64,000 nt of DNA. Origin: Terrimonas sp964445775 (lineage in GTDB: Bacteria > Bacteroidota > Bacteroidia > Chitinophagales > Chitinophagaceae). The stretch covers positions 86,227 to 150,226 of the forward strand of contig CAYUMH010000003.1 of the NCBI GenBank assembly GCA_964445775.1, given 5' to 3'. Position numbers and translations under genes: made by a program. The notes under the pieces were generated by a model. It had not been told where the DNA came from. It was given only the letters and a program-made list of their open reading frames with translations, and searched no databases. This document shows positions 1 through 9,143 of the stretch, piece by piece; within the stretch, counting starts at the first letter, position 1; every line of letters begins with the position of its first letter.

Positions 1-418
1 ACATTCGCAACAGATAAAACCCGATACTAAATTTTTGGTACACAATAATGCGGCAATAAAAACCAATACGGTAGTAACACTTACCAATGTGGCTGGTGCC
101 CGGCAAGGCCTTACACCAAAGGAGAAGCAATATTTATTACAGCGTAAAATAACGGCTGATGAAAAAATAGTGAGCAGTGAGGATGTAAAACTTTTATGTT
201 TTCAGTTATTTGGTGATATGTTACAGAAGGTGGAAACCAAAAAAACGGTTATGCCGGGAGCAGAACGTTCCAGCGGCTTTCAGACCTTTATTGAAGTCAA
301 ACTTACGGTTAAACAGAACAGTACATTTGATGAAACAGAGCTCCTGCGCCGTCAGCTGGAGTATACTTTGGCTCAACAGGCTTCGCCTATCTATCCCTTT
401 AAAGTGGTAATGATATAA
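1..418 (+). CDS. C-terminal fragment, probable T6SS baseplate protein (TssF-like)
   Basis: The frame is open from the window edge to a TAA at 416-418, so only the last ~139 residues of a longer protein are visible; the TTG at 35 is probably internal. The tail has a segment with EKIVSSEDVK, then LQKVETKK, a hydrophobic strand (FIEVKLTV) and a charged helix before the end at YPFKVVMI. This order (loop, strand with an ExxKK motif, strand, helix) matches my memory of the C-terminal end of TssF-like baseplate subunits of the Bacteroidota T6SS (subtype iii). That is recognition from memory, not a search. If right, a T6SS cluster lies to the left of the window. It has no functional link to the genes on its right, from which it is separated by 264 bp. 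Confidence 0.5.
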   Translation, partial: HSQQIKPDTKFLVHNNAAIKTNTVVTLTNVAGARQGLTPKEKQYLLQRKITADEKIVSSEDVKLLCFQLFGDMLQKVETKKTVMPGAERSSGFQTFIEVKLTVKQNSTFDETELLRRQLEYTLAQQASPIYPFKVVMI

Positions 419-682
419 TACTTAGTTGTTTAGCCGGCATATGCCGGACAACAATAAACACAATTATCCGATTGCAAAAAACCGCAATCTGCGGTTGCAG
501 TTTTATGCTGCCCCCATTGCTTCAAAGCAGTACTCCACTATAATATTTCCGGGTAACATATAATAAAAAAGTGAAATAAAGTCTGACATAAAAAAGCATG
601 GAAAGAAAAAAATAGATATCTTCCAATATCAAACCATGTTTTGCTTATCGGTTTGCAACCAAAATTTACTTAAACTCTGCTT
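419..682. other. Intergenic region with two palindromes
   Basis: No coding sequence is seen. A perfect 14-bp palindrome (CCGGCATATGCCGG, 434-447) and a small hairpin (AACCGCA, loop ATC, TGCGGTT, 480-496) followed by a short T-run may end the upstream transcript. The string TCCGATTGCA at 467-476 is identical to the core of the LacI-type site at 25401-25416, but it lacks a clear second arm here. Confidence 0.4.
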
Positions 683-3600
683 ATGAGAAAGATTTACACA
701 AATTTTCTTTCCTTATTTCTGCTATTCGTATGTGCCGGAGTATTGAATGCACAAACCAATGTAACTATCCCTGCTGCAAATACTAATTCCGGTTCTATCA
801 GGTTTCCCCTTGCAAGTTATTGGGGTTACGAACGTTCAGCTATGATCTACACCCCGGCTGAAGTGGGTGTGATAGGGAGTATCCAGGCTGTTTCATTTTA
901 TTTGAATGCGGCCACCAGTCCTGGAGTGGTTACGAATGTGCGGGTATATTTAAAAACCAGGAACACTACATTTACGGCTACCAGTACGTATGCCACGGAA
1001 ACAACCGGGGCTACATTAGTATATGGGCCTACTACCTTGCCGGCAGCAACATTTGTTGCAGGACAATGGATCACCTTACCGCTTACTACGGCATTTCCTT
1101 ACGCCGGAACCGAGAACCTGGAAGTGATTGTTGAAACAAATGCTACTGGTGGTGGAAGCGGTGAAGGCAGTACTGCCAAACAATTCCGTTTTACAACACA
1201 GGCAAATACTGAGTGGTTCCAGACATGGAATGCAGATACCAATCCACCTGCAGGTGTAGGAGCCAGATCAGCCAGCAGGCCTAATATCCGCTTAACCATA
1301 CAGGAGCCTCCCTGTGTTCCGGGATCTTTAACCGGTGGTACAACAGCAGGCTCGGCAACGGCTTGTCCGGGTATTCCGCTTGATTTAACTGTAACAGGAG
1401 CCAGTACAGGCGATGGTATTACTTACCAATGGGAGTCAGCCTCCGCTGCCGCAGGCCCATGGACGCCTATTGCAACAGCAACTGCATCAGCCTATGCTGC
1501 AACAGTAACGGGCACTACATGGTTTAGAAGAAAAATGACCTGCGGTGGTACCGACGCATATTCAACCCCGCACCAGGTTACGTTAAATGCGCCTACACAA
1601 TGTTACTGTACGCCATCATTCCCATCAGGCGTTGAGCCTATTACCCTGGTGTCAATAGCTGGTATTAACAATACTTCTGCCGCTGCTGCTACAGCGCCGG
1701 CTTACGAAAACTTTACAGCCATCACGGGTAATGTATACCTGGGTGCTACACATAGTATTATTTTAAAAGGTAATACAGCAGGTGCCGCTTACACCAACTA
1801 CTTTAAAGTGTACTTTGACTGGAACCAGGACGGTGACTTCCTGGATGCAGGTGAAGAATATGCTATTGGTTCTATTACCGCTTCAACAGGTGTAGATGCC
1901 ATTCAACTTAACGGATCTGTCAGTGTTCCTGCCACTGCTTCAACCGGCGCTACCCGCATGCGTGTAGTTAAGGTATTTGGTTTGGCAATGCCTGCAACTA
2001 ATATATCCTGTGTTAATACCGGTTTTGGCCAGGCAGAGGATTATATGGTAAATGTAACTGCACCATTATGCCCGCTGCCGGCATCTATATCAGCCGCCAC
2101 GGTTGTACCCGGTACGGCTACACTTAACTGGACGGCAACCACACCTGTACCTACAGTAGGGTATCAGTGGGTAGTAACCAGCACCAATGCATCGGCAACA
2201 GCTAATATTGTACAGCAGGGTACTACCACTAATACGGTAACCTCGGCTGCTATTGGCGGTTTAAATAATAATACCACGTATTATGCATGGGTTCGTACAG
2301 ACTGCGGAGCAGGCGCCCTGGGACCATGGGTTGGACCTTATGCCTTTACCACACTTTGTGATGTAATTACAACTGTTCCGTTTAATGAAACGTTTGAGAA
2401 CGCAAGCGCCACACGCAGTTGCTGGCGTAATGAATATGTTAGCGGTAATGTAAACTGGATATACAGAACTGGTGCGCCTTATGGTGCAGTAACCACTGCC
2501 CATGGCGGAACCCTGAATGCCAGCTTTAATTCCGACAACTACGATGGCAATGCTACTAAACTGGTATCGCCACTATTCAGCTTTGCCGGCCTGAATTATG
2601 GCGCTACCCTTAATTTCTGGTATGCCAAACAAATGGACCCTGACTGGGGTGATGTAGATGAATTAAGAGTTTACTACAGAACATCAATCGGTGGCAGCTG
2701 GACCCTGATCCCCGGGGCAGCATATACTGCCAACATTGGTGCATGGCGCCAGGTGGAAATACAGTTACCTGCTTCTATTAATTCAACAATATACCAGATC
2801 GCATTTGAAGCTACATCCAACTGGGGCTTTGGTGTGGTAGTGGATGATGTTAATATTAGCGCTACACCATCCTGTATTCCTCCGGCTGATGTAAAAGCAT
2901 TCGGTATTTCAACTACCGAGATTGTGACTTCTTTTGTATCGCCTGGTACTAACTTTATTATTGAGTATGGTACTGTTGGCTTTACACCGGGTACCGGAGC
3001 TGCTGCAGGTGGCGGTACATTGGTTGCCGGACCTATCACCGGCTCACCGGTTACCATCAGCGGTTTATCTGCCGGTACTACTTATGATATTTATGTACGC
3101 AGAGATTGCGGTGGCGGTGATATCAGTACTAATAAAAAAGTTACTGCCGCTACCTTGTGTGCCGGTACTACCATTCCATACTTCCAGAATTTTGAAACTT
3201 CGGTAGTGCCTAATTTCCCAACCTGCACCAGCATGGAGGATGTAAACGGCAACAGCGGTTCAACCGTAGATGCCGAAGGTGGCAGGTGGATCACTTTCAG
3301 CAGTACCAACCCGCTGCAATATGTATCGCCTACCAAATCACTGTTATATCACTATGACCTGCTGGAGCCTACCAGGGCTGCAGATGACTGGTTCTATTTA
3401 CAGGGATTAAACCTGACAGGTGGTACAGAATACAGGCTGAAGTTCTACTACAAAGGAGCTTTTGGTCCTACCTATGTTGAGAAGTTTGAAGTAAAATATG
3501 GTACCAAAGCTTATTCAGCTAATCAAACCAACCTCTTATATTCTAACATGAATGTGATAACGGCATTTGCAAGTGCTTTTGATTCGGTGATTGTAGACTT

Positions 3601-5338
3601 TACACCACCGGCCAACGGGACTTACTATATCGGTTTCCATGCATTATCCGATGCGGACCAGGCCTTCCTGGTGCTGGATGATGTAAGTGTAGCCATTGCA
3701 CCTAAAGTGGATGCCGGTGCAACTGCTTTAACATTACCTGTACTGAACTGTCCTACCAGCAATGTTACCTTCCAGGCACAGATCAAAAACTACAATGTTA
3801 AACCGCTTGACTTTGCGGTAAATAATGTAGATGTGATTGCTGCGATCAGAACGCCGGGTAATACCAATGATACTGTACGTACCAAACTTACATCGGGTAC
3901 TGTTGCGGCAGGTGCTACTACGAATATCTATTTAACGCCTAACTATAACTTTACAGCAGGCGGTACTTATACTATTAAGTTATATACCTCCTCACCACTT
4001 GACCCGATTAATGGTAATGATACATTGTACAGAACCGTAGTGGTTAATCCGCTGCCAACAGCTCCGGTAATTACTACTGCCAGCCCTTCTATCTGTACCG
4101 GTGGTATAACACAATTATCGGTACCGGCGGGTACGCCAAGTACGGCAACCTTTAACGGTACCAGTGGTAATATTGCATTAGCAGTACCGGATAATAGCCC
4201 TGCGGGCATTACCAGCACCATTAACGCTACAGGCGTACCGGCGGGTGCAACTGTTACAGGCATAACTGTTACCATTAATGCTACACATACCTATGTGAGC
4301 GACTTTATTATTAACCTGGTAGCTCCTAATGGCAGGGTACTGAACCTGTTCAACGCTCGCGGCGGCAGTGGCGATAACCTGACCAATACCGTGTTTAATA
4401 ATACAAGTACTACTGCATTAACTTCGTCGGCTGCACCGTTTACGGGTACCTTCCGTCCAGATGCGGCACAGGGTGTTGGTGCGACTACAGCAGCATCCAA
4501 TGCGGCAGCATTTGCTGATCTGTTCACGGTTGCGGGTGGTGAATGGAAACTGGCGCTGCGTGACCTTGCAACAGGTGATTTTGGCGTTTTACTAAACTGG
4601 AGTATCAGCTTTAACTATAGCTATACACCATCATTGGTATGGACACCGGCTACTAACCTGTTCACCGATGCAGCAGGTACACAGGCCTATGTTGCCGGAA
4701 GCAGTGCCTATACGGTGTTTGCTAAACCAGCTGCTACCGCTACCTATACCGCTACTGCAACAGGAGCGGGCGGTTGTACACGTACGGCTTCAACAACCGT
4801 AACAGTAAGTGCTTATACACCGGTTACCATTGCAGCCAGCATACCGGATACTTTATGCATCAGTGATCCTGCCTATGCATTAACAGCAGATCCTGCAGGT
4901 GGTGTATGGTCGGGCATAGGTGTATCGGGTAATAACTTTATACCGGCTGCTACAGCGGTGGGTAAATACACCCTTAGTTATACTTATACCAACGCAGGCG
5001 GTTGTGTAACCACGGCTACCAGGGTTATCAATGTAAAAGATTGTCCTGAACGTTATGTGTTATTACGTGACTCTGCTTTATATGTATATCCTAACCCAAG
5101 TAATGGCCAGTTCAATATTCGTATAAACAGTGTGCTGTACGAAAAACTGCAGATGCGTGTTTACTCCGGCTCCGGGTTACTGATGAAAACACAGGATTTA
5201 AGTAACCTGCGTTATGGTAGTGTGATACCAATTGATATCCGCGGCCTGGCAGGAGGATTATACTTTGTACAATTCTACTATGATAACGGGGTAAGGGCTT
5301 CCGATAAAACCTTCCGCGTTATTATTGGTCATAAATAA
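683..5338 (+). CDS. Giant secreted multidomain protein with T9SS sorting domain
   Basis: A 1551-residue extracellular or surface protein of unknown exact role. Residues 1-23 are a signal peptide ending in VLNA. Later parts include Cys-containing linkers, a GEVED-type segment (around 377, DWNQDGDFLDAGEEY), fibronectin-III-like stretches (around 470-560 and 710-800), two MAM/jelly-roll-like segments beginning near 567 (NETFENASATRSCW) and 833 (FQNFETS), and a proprotein-convertase-like P domain (about 1156-1309, ending WKLALRDLATGDFG...NWSISF). The last ~85 residues start with the hallmark YPNPSNGQFNI and end GLAGGLYFVQFY...FRV, a type A T9SS C-terminal domain. It therefore should cross the inner membrane by Sec and the outer membrane by T9SS. 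No catalytic domain was recognised; adhesion or matrix function is a guess. It is monocistronic, followed by a clear terminator. Confidence 0.85.
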   Translation: MRKIYTNFLSLFLLFVCAGVLNAQTNVTIPAANTNSGSIRFPLASYWGYERSAMIYTPAEVGVIGSIQAVSFYLNAATSPGVVTNVRVYLKTRNTTFTATSTYATETTGATLVYGPTTLPAATFVAGQWITLPLTTAFPYAGTENLEVIVETNATGGGSGEGSTAKQFRFTTQANTEWFQTWNADTNPPAGVGARSASRPNIRLTIQEPPCVPGSLTGGTTAGSATACPGIPLDLTVTGASTGDGITYQWESASAAAGPWTPIATATASAYAATVTGTTWFRRKMTCGGTDAYSTPHQVTLNAPTQCYCTPSFPSGVEPITLVSIAGINNTSAAAATAPAYENFTAITGNVYLGATHSIILKGNTAGAAYTNYFKVYFDWNQDGDFLDAGEEYAIGSITASTGVDAIQLNGSVSVPATASTGATRMRVVKVFGLAMPATNISCVNTGFGQAEDYMVNVTAPLCPLPASISAATVVPGTATLNWTATTPVPTVGYQWVVTSTNASATANIVQQGTTTNTVTSAAIGGLNNNTTYYAWVRTDCGAGALGPWVGPYAFTTLCDVITTVPFNETFENASATRSCWRNEYVSGNVNWIYRTGAPYGAVTTAHGGTLNASFNSDNYDGNATKLVSPLFSFAGLNYGATLNFWYAKQMDPDWGDVDELRVYYRTSIGGSWTLIPGAAYTANIGAWRQVEIQLPASINSTIYQIAFEATSNWGFGVVVDDVNISATPSCIPPADVKAFGISTTEIVTSFVSPGTNFIIEYGTVGFTPGTGAAAGGGTLVAGPITGSPVTISGLSAGTTYDIYVRRDCGGGDISTNKKVTAATLCAGTTIPYFQNFETSVVPNFPTCTSMEDVNGNSGSTVDAEGGRWITFSSTNPLQYVSPTKSLLYHYDLLEPTRAADDWFYLQGLNLTGGTEYRLKFYYKGAFGPTYVEKFEVKYGTKAYSANQTNLLYSNMNVITAFASAFDSVIVDFTPPANGTYYIGFHALSDADQAFLVLDDVSVAIAPKVDAGATALTLPVLNCPTSNVTFQAQIKNYNVKPLDFAVNNVDVIAAIRTPGNTNDTVRTKLTSGTVAAGATTNIYLTPNYNFTAGGTYTIKLYTSSPLDPINGNDTLYRTVVVNPLPTAPVITTASPSICTGGITQLSVPAGTPSTATFNGTSGNIALAVPDNSPAGITSTINATGVPAGATVTGITVTINATHTYVSDFIINLVAPNGRVLNLFNARGGSGDNLTNTVFNNTSTTALTSSAAPFTGTFRPDAAQGVGATTAASNAAAFADLFTVAGGEWKLALRDLATGDFGVLLNWSISFNYSYTPSLVWTPATNLFTDAAGTQAYVAGSSAYTVFAKPAATATYTATATGAGGCTRTASTTVTVSAYTPVTIAASIPDTLCISDPAYALTADPAGGVWSGIGVSGNNFIPAATAVGKYTLSYTYTNAGGCVTTATRVINVKDCPERYVLLRDSALYVYPNPSNGQFNIRINSVLYEKLQMRVYSGSGLLMKTQDLSNLRYGSVIPIDIRGLAGGLYFVQFYYDNGVRASDKTFRVIIGHK

Positions 5339-5360
5339 ATAATGATATTTACAGGTAAAA

Positions 5361-5387
5361 GGCACTCAGCAATGAGTGCCTTTTTTT
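5361..5387 (+). terminator. Rho-independent terminator
   Basis: Perfect 8-bp stem GGCACTCA / TGAGTGCC with a GCAA loop, followed by seven T. It lies 23 bp after the stop of the T9SS protein. Confidence 0.9.
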
Positions 5388-5478
5388 ATGCATGTATGAG
5401 AAGATAATTTATCCTTCCGGGACATAGTTAAGCTGGCAAATCCTGTTAATCATTAAAAATTTACAAATATTATTGTCC

Positions 5479-5491
5479 GCAATCGTTCCCG
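5479..5491. promoter_or_regulatory. Half-site identical to the LacI-type palindrome at 24850
   Basis: GCAATCGTTCCCG is identical to the first 13 bases of the 24-bp palindrome at 24850-24873 but continues as ACCATGG, so only one arm is intact. A reversed core AAACGATTG lies at 5573-5581, just before the acetylesterase start codon. It may be a degenerate operator upstream of the pectin genes; chance cannot be excluded. Confidence 0.4.
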
Positions 5492-5583
5492 ACCATGGGG
5501 CAGGAAAGCTATGCCAACTAATTAAGGTATATTGGCGTCGTACACAGTAAGAACAGGTATTATTGTTATTATAAACGATTGTC

Positions 5584-6333
5584 ATGCAGAAACAAAGAAC
5601 GCTGTTGTTAATTGCCATACTATTTATTATCTGTGGCTTTACGTTTAAGCCCGATACCATCACCATCTGGATGATGGGCGATTCCACGATGTCCATTAAG
5701 AAAAAAGAAGCCTATCCCGAAGCAGGCTGGGGCATGCCTTTTGCCAATTACTGGGATTCGACCATTGAAGTGAAGAATACAGCACAAAACGGGCGAAGCA
5801 CCAAATCCTTTATTGCCGAAAGCAGGTGGAAGCCCATTGAGACCGGCATGAAAAAAGGCGATTACCTGTTCATCCAGTTCGGGCATAATGATGAAGTGCC
5901 TACTAAAAAAAGTTATACTACTCCAGCTGAATTTACCGCCAACCTGACCAGTTTTGTAAAAGCCGCTAAGGAAAAAGGTGCAACACCGGTATTAATTACT
6001 CCCGTGGCCCGGCGTAAGTTTGATTCAACCGGTGTATTACTGAATACCCATGAACAATATTCGCAGCTGGTAAGAGAAGTAGCGGCTGCCAATAAAGTAA
6101 TACTGATTGACCTGGATGCAAAAAGCCAGGCCCTGTATAAACAACTTGGCCCGGAAAAATCCAAACACCTGTTATTACATCTTGCACCGGGACAAAACCC
6201 CAATCACCCGGCCGGGAAGGAAGATGATACACATTTTAACGAATATGGCGCCAGGCGCATGGCCGAAATTGTGATCAACGATATTAAACAACAAATACCC
6301 GAACTAGCTAAAAAGCTGCTCTATAAAAAGTAA
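5584..6333 (+). CDS. Rhamnogalacturonan acetylesterase (SGNH, CE12-like)
   Basis: Removes O-acetyl groups from rhamnogalacturonan-I or other acetylated pectin, opening it for later enzymes. The 249-residue protein has a short N-terminal hydrophobic stretch (signal peptide, residues 7-20), then the SGNH blocks: G32-D33-S34 (nucleophile Ser34, in MGDSTMS), a conserved Gly-Asn in block II (QNGRSTKSF), FGHND at 99-103 (Asn102), and DDTHFN with Asp214 or Asp215 and His217 completing the triad. The TMS after GDS and the NGRSTKSF stretch are characteristic of family CE12 rather than general GDSL lipases. It is the first gene of a four-gene pectin group; the pectin methylesterase starts 4 bp after its stop, so the two are very likely co-transcribed and translationally coupled. 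Confidence 0.9.
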   Translation: MQKQRTLLLIAILFIICGFTFKPDTITIWMMGDSTMSIKKKEAYPEAGWGMPFANYWDSTIEVKNTAQNGRSTKSFIAESRWKPIETGMKKGDYLFIQFGHNDEVPTKKSYTTPAEFTANLTSFVKAAKEKGATPVLITPVARRKFDSTGVLLNTHEQYSQLVREVAAANKVILIDLDAKSQALYKQLGPEKSKHLLLHLAPGQNPNHPAGKEDDTHFNEYGARRMAEIVINDIKQQIPELAKKLLYKK

Positions 6334-6337
6334 GCTC

Positions 6338-7327
6338 ATGTACAAGATAAAATCTGTTTTCTCCGTTTTATTATGCTGCATTGCATTTATTGCAGCAGCA
6401 CAGCAAAACTATCCTTCCAAACTGGTTGTGGCCAAAGATGGCAGCGGTGATTATACTACCATACAGGAAGCTATTAATGCCATCAGGGCCTACTCTCCCG
6501 AACATATTACGGTGAATATTAAAAACGGAGTGTATAATGAAAAGATCATTGTTCCTTCCTGGATCACTAACGTAACGTTCATTGGCGAAGACCGGTATAA
6601 AACAGTTATTACCAATAATGACTATTCGGGCAAGTTTATGGTGCAGGGGGCTGATACGCTTACTAATAAAACCAAATTTGGCACTTTTAATTCCTATACC
6701 ATGTGGGTTCAGGGTAATGATATTACGATCCGTAACCTGACCATACAGAATACGGCAGGGCGGGTAGGGCAGGCAGTAGCCTTGCATGTAGACGGGGACC
6801 GGTTTGTAATACAGGACTGCGACCTGCTGGGTAACCAGGATACTTTACTGACAGCAGGCGACAGTACCCGCCAGTACTATTATAACTGCCATATAGAAGG
6901 TACGACCGATTTTATTTTTGGCCCAGCTACGGCGGTGTTTGAAAATTGCACGATAAAAAGTTTAAGCAACTCCTATATCACTGCAGCCTCTACGCCTCAA
7001 TGGAAACAGTTTGGCTATGTGTTTTTAAACTGCAAGCTTACGGCCAATGAAGAAGCAAAAAAAGTGTACCTGGGCAGACCCTGGCGTGCTTATGCCCGCA
7101 CCGTTTTTTATGGCTGCGAGTATGGCAAACATATTCGCCCCGAAGGTTGGCATAACTGGGGTAAAACAGAAAATGAAGCCACCGCTTTTTATGCAGAGTA
7201 TAATAATACCGGTGAAGGCAGTGATATGAGTAAAAGAGTAAGCTGGGGTAAACAACTAACAAAAAAGGAAGCAAAAGCTTATACCATAAAGAATATTTTC
7301 AACGGCTGGAAGCCCAAAATCAATTAG
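6338..7327 (+). CDS. Pectin methylesterase (CE8)
   Basis: Hydrolyses methyl esters of homogalacturonan, giving free galacturonate residues for the neighbouring GH28 enzyme. Residues 1-21 form a signal peptide ending AAAQ. The right-handed beta-helix carries the family signatures: GNQDTLL (acid/base Asp168), DFIFGPATAVFENC (nucleophile Asp191) and YLGRPWR (Arg247 and Trp249). At 329 residues it is a minimal one-domain enzyme without the PMEI pro-region of many plant proteins. It follows the acetylesterase at 4 bp and precedes GH28 at 58 bp. Exported, probably periplasmic; no lipobox Cys is evident. Confidence 0.95.
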   Translation: MYKIKSVFSVLLCCIAFIAAAQQNYPSKLVVAKDGSGDYTTIQEAINAIRAYSPEHITVNIKNGVYNEKIIVPSWITNVTFIGEDRYKTVITNNDYSGKFMVQGADTLTNKTKFGTFNSYTMWVQGNDITIRNLTIQNTAGRVGQAVALHVDGDRFVIQDCDLLGNQDTLLTAGDSTRQYYYNCHIEGTTDFIFGPATAVFENCTIKSLSNSYITAASTPQWKQFGYVFLNCKLTANEEAKKVYLGRPWRAYARTVFYGCEYGKHIRPEGWHNWGKTENEATAFYAEYNNTGEGSDMSKRVSWGKQLTKKEAKAYTIKNIFNGWKPKIN

Positions 7328-7385
7328 ATAATTTGGCAATTTGAAAATTTGATGATGCTGTTTAATAACAAATAATTAGCCCGGT

Positions 7386-9017
7386 ATGATAAAAAAATGT
7401 GTAACAACGATTGGTTTTTTACTGTGTGTAGTAATAACGCAGGCACAGTATAGCTGGAGTAATTTACCTGTAGTAAAACAAACGTCCTTTAAAAAGGACA
7501 GTTTTAATATTGTAAAATACGGGGCCGTAAGTAACGGCGTGGTTTTAAATACGGCAAGTATAACAAAAGCTATTGATGCCTGTAATGCCAATGGCGGTGG
7601 CGTTGTGGTAGTGCCTTTTGGTATTTGGTTAACAGGACCATTACAATTAAAGAGTAATGTGAACCTGTATGTACAAAAAGGAGCCATGCTGCTTTTTACG
7701 GCAGATAAAACACAGTATGAATTAGTAGAAGGCAGTTACGAAGGCCGTAGTTCGGCAAGAAATCAATCGCCCATATGGGCAAAGGGCGCAGAGAATATTG
7801 CCATTACTGGTGGGGGTGTAATTGATGGTAACGGCGATATATGGCGGGCCTTGAATAAAGACCAGGTAAGAGAAGGCTATTGGAAAGACAAAATAAAATC
7901 AGGTGGTGTACTGAGTGCCGACGGGAAAAAATGGTATCCGTCGGAACAGTTTAAAACAGCCAGTGAAAGCAAACGCAGCATGTTGCTGGAACCGGGTAAA
8001 AAACTGAGTGAGTTTGCAGATATGAAGGACTTTTTACGACCTAATTTATTAGTGCTTACCCGCTGCAAACGTGTTCTGCTGGAAGGCGTTACTTTTCAAA
8101 ACTCCGGCGCCTGGAACTTACATCCGTTAATGAGTGAAGATATCATCATCAGGAATGTAACTGTTAAAAACCCCGAATATTCACATAATGGAGATGGACT
8201 GGATATAGAATCCTGTAAGAACTTCATAGTGGAGGATTGTGTGTTTGATGTGGGTGATGATGCTATCTGTATTAAATCTGGTAAGGATGAAGAAGGCCGT
8301 AAAAGAGGCATGCCTACACAAAATGGTATTATCAGGAATAACCTGGTATATAAAGGACATGGCGGTGTGGTAGTAGGCAGTGAAATGAGCGGCGGTACCA
8401 ATAATATTTTTATTGAGAACTGTATTTTTATCGGTACCGATAAAGGCTTACGTTTTAAATCAACAAGAGGTCGTGGCGGACTGGTAGAAAAAGTATATGC
8501 CCGTAATATACAAATGCGTGATATAGAGCAGGAAGCCATATTTTTTGATATGCACTATGCAGTGAAATTTGCTACCGATGGTGAGAGAAAAATTGATACC
8601 ACTTTTGGTGAAGGCACCCCGGTTTTCCGCGATATGCAATTTGAGAATATTGTTTGCGAAGGCGCTAATAAAGGCGTATTTATAAGAGGGCTATCCGAAG
8701 CGCCCATACAGAACATAAGAATTAAAAATGCACAGTTCCTTACCACTATTGGTGCGGAAATATCGCTGGCAGATAATATACTGCTGGAGAATGTACAGTT
8801 CACCCCTCAGAAGACTGACCCCGTTATTGATATAAAAGATGCGGGAAATATACAGCTGGTGAAGATCGGCTTCCCGGCTAAATTAAAAACGGCTTTAAAG
8901 ATCGGCGGCGGGCCTGCAACGAAAAACATTAGTTTAAGCGGCTCTGCTTATAAAAAGGGAGCGCCGGAAATTGTGATTGATCCGGCAGTGAATACTGCTG
9001 TACTGCAAATTAAATAA
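7386..9017 (+). CDS. Polygalacturonase-type glycoside hydrolase (GH28)
   Basis: Hydrolyses alpha-1,4-linked galacturonate (polygalacturonase) or the galacturonate-rhamnose backbone (rhamnogalacturonan hydrolase); the sequence alone does not separate these. Signal peptide 1-20 (ITQA), then a Pectate_lyase_3-like start (FNIVKYGAVSNGV) and the GH28 beta-helix with catalytic signatures HNGDGLD (Asp270), DVGDDAICIKSG (Asp291, Asp292) and GHGGVVVGSE (His325). At 543 residues it is longer than simple endo-polygalacturonases. The extra ~80 residues between 145 and 225 resemble insertions in Bacteroidota exo-acting GH28 enzymes. Third gene of the pectin group; a terminator follows it. Confidence 0.93.
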   Translation: MIKKCVTTIGFLLCVVITQAQYSWSNLPVVKQTSFKKDSFNIVKYGAVSNGVVLNTASITKAIDACNANGGGVVVVPFGIWLTGPLQLKSNVNLYVQKGAMLLFTADKTQYELVEGSYEGRSSARNQSPIWAKGAENIAITGGGVIDGNGDIWRALNKDQVREGYWKDKIKSGGVLSADGKKWYPSEQFKTASESKRSMLLEPGKKLSEFADMKDFLRPNLLVLTRCKRVLLEGVTFQNSGAWNLHPLMSEDIIIRNVTVKNPEYSHNGDGLDIESCKNFIVEDCVFDVGDDAICIKSGKDEEGRKRGMPTQNGIIRNNLVYKGHGGVVVGSEMSGGTNNIFIENCIFIGTDKGLRFKSTRGRGGLVEKVYARNIQMRDIEQEAIFFDMHYAVKFATDGERKIDTTFGEGTPVFRDMQFENIVCEGANKGVFIRGLSEAPIQNIRIKNAQFLTTIGAEISLADNILLENVQFTPQKTDPVIDIKDAGNIQLVKIGFPAKLKTALKIGGGPATKNISLSGSAYKKGAPEIVIDPAVNTAVLQIK

Positions 9018-9025
9018 TGCACCGG

Positions 9026-9058
9026 GGCGAATGTGTCAGCACATTCGCCTCTTTGTTT
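9026..9058 (+). terminator. Rho-independent terminator
   Basis: Perfect 10-bp stem GGCGAATGTG / CACATTCGCC with a TCAG loop and a T-rich tail (TCTTTGTTT), 9 bp after the GH28 stop. It separates GH28 from the alpha/beta-hydrolase gene. Confidence 0.85.
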
Positions 9059-9143
9059 AAAATCTGTTAACAGTTGTTAGTGTTGTTTGATTGTATATTG
9101 CTGACTATCTGCCCATCTCTAATCTGGCCACCAGGCTGTTTGT

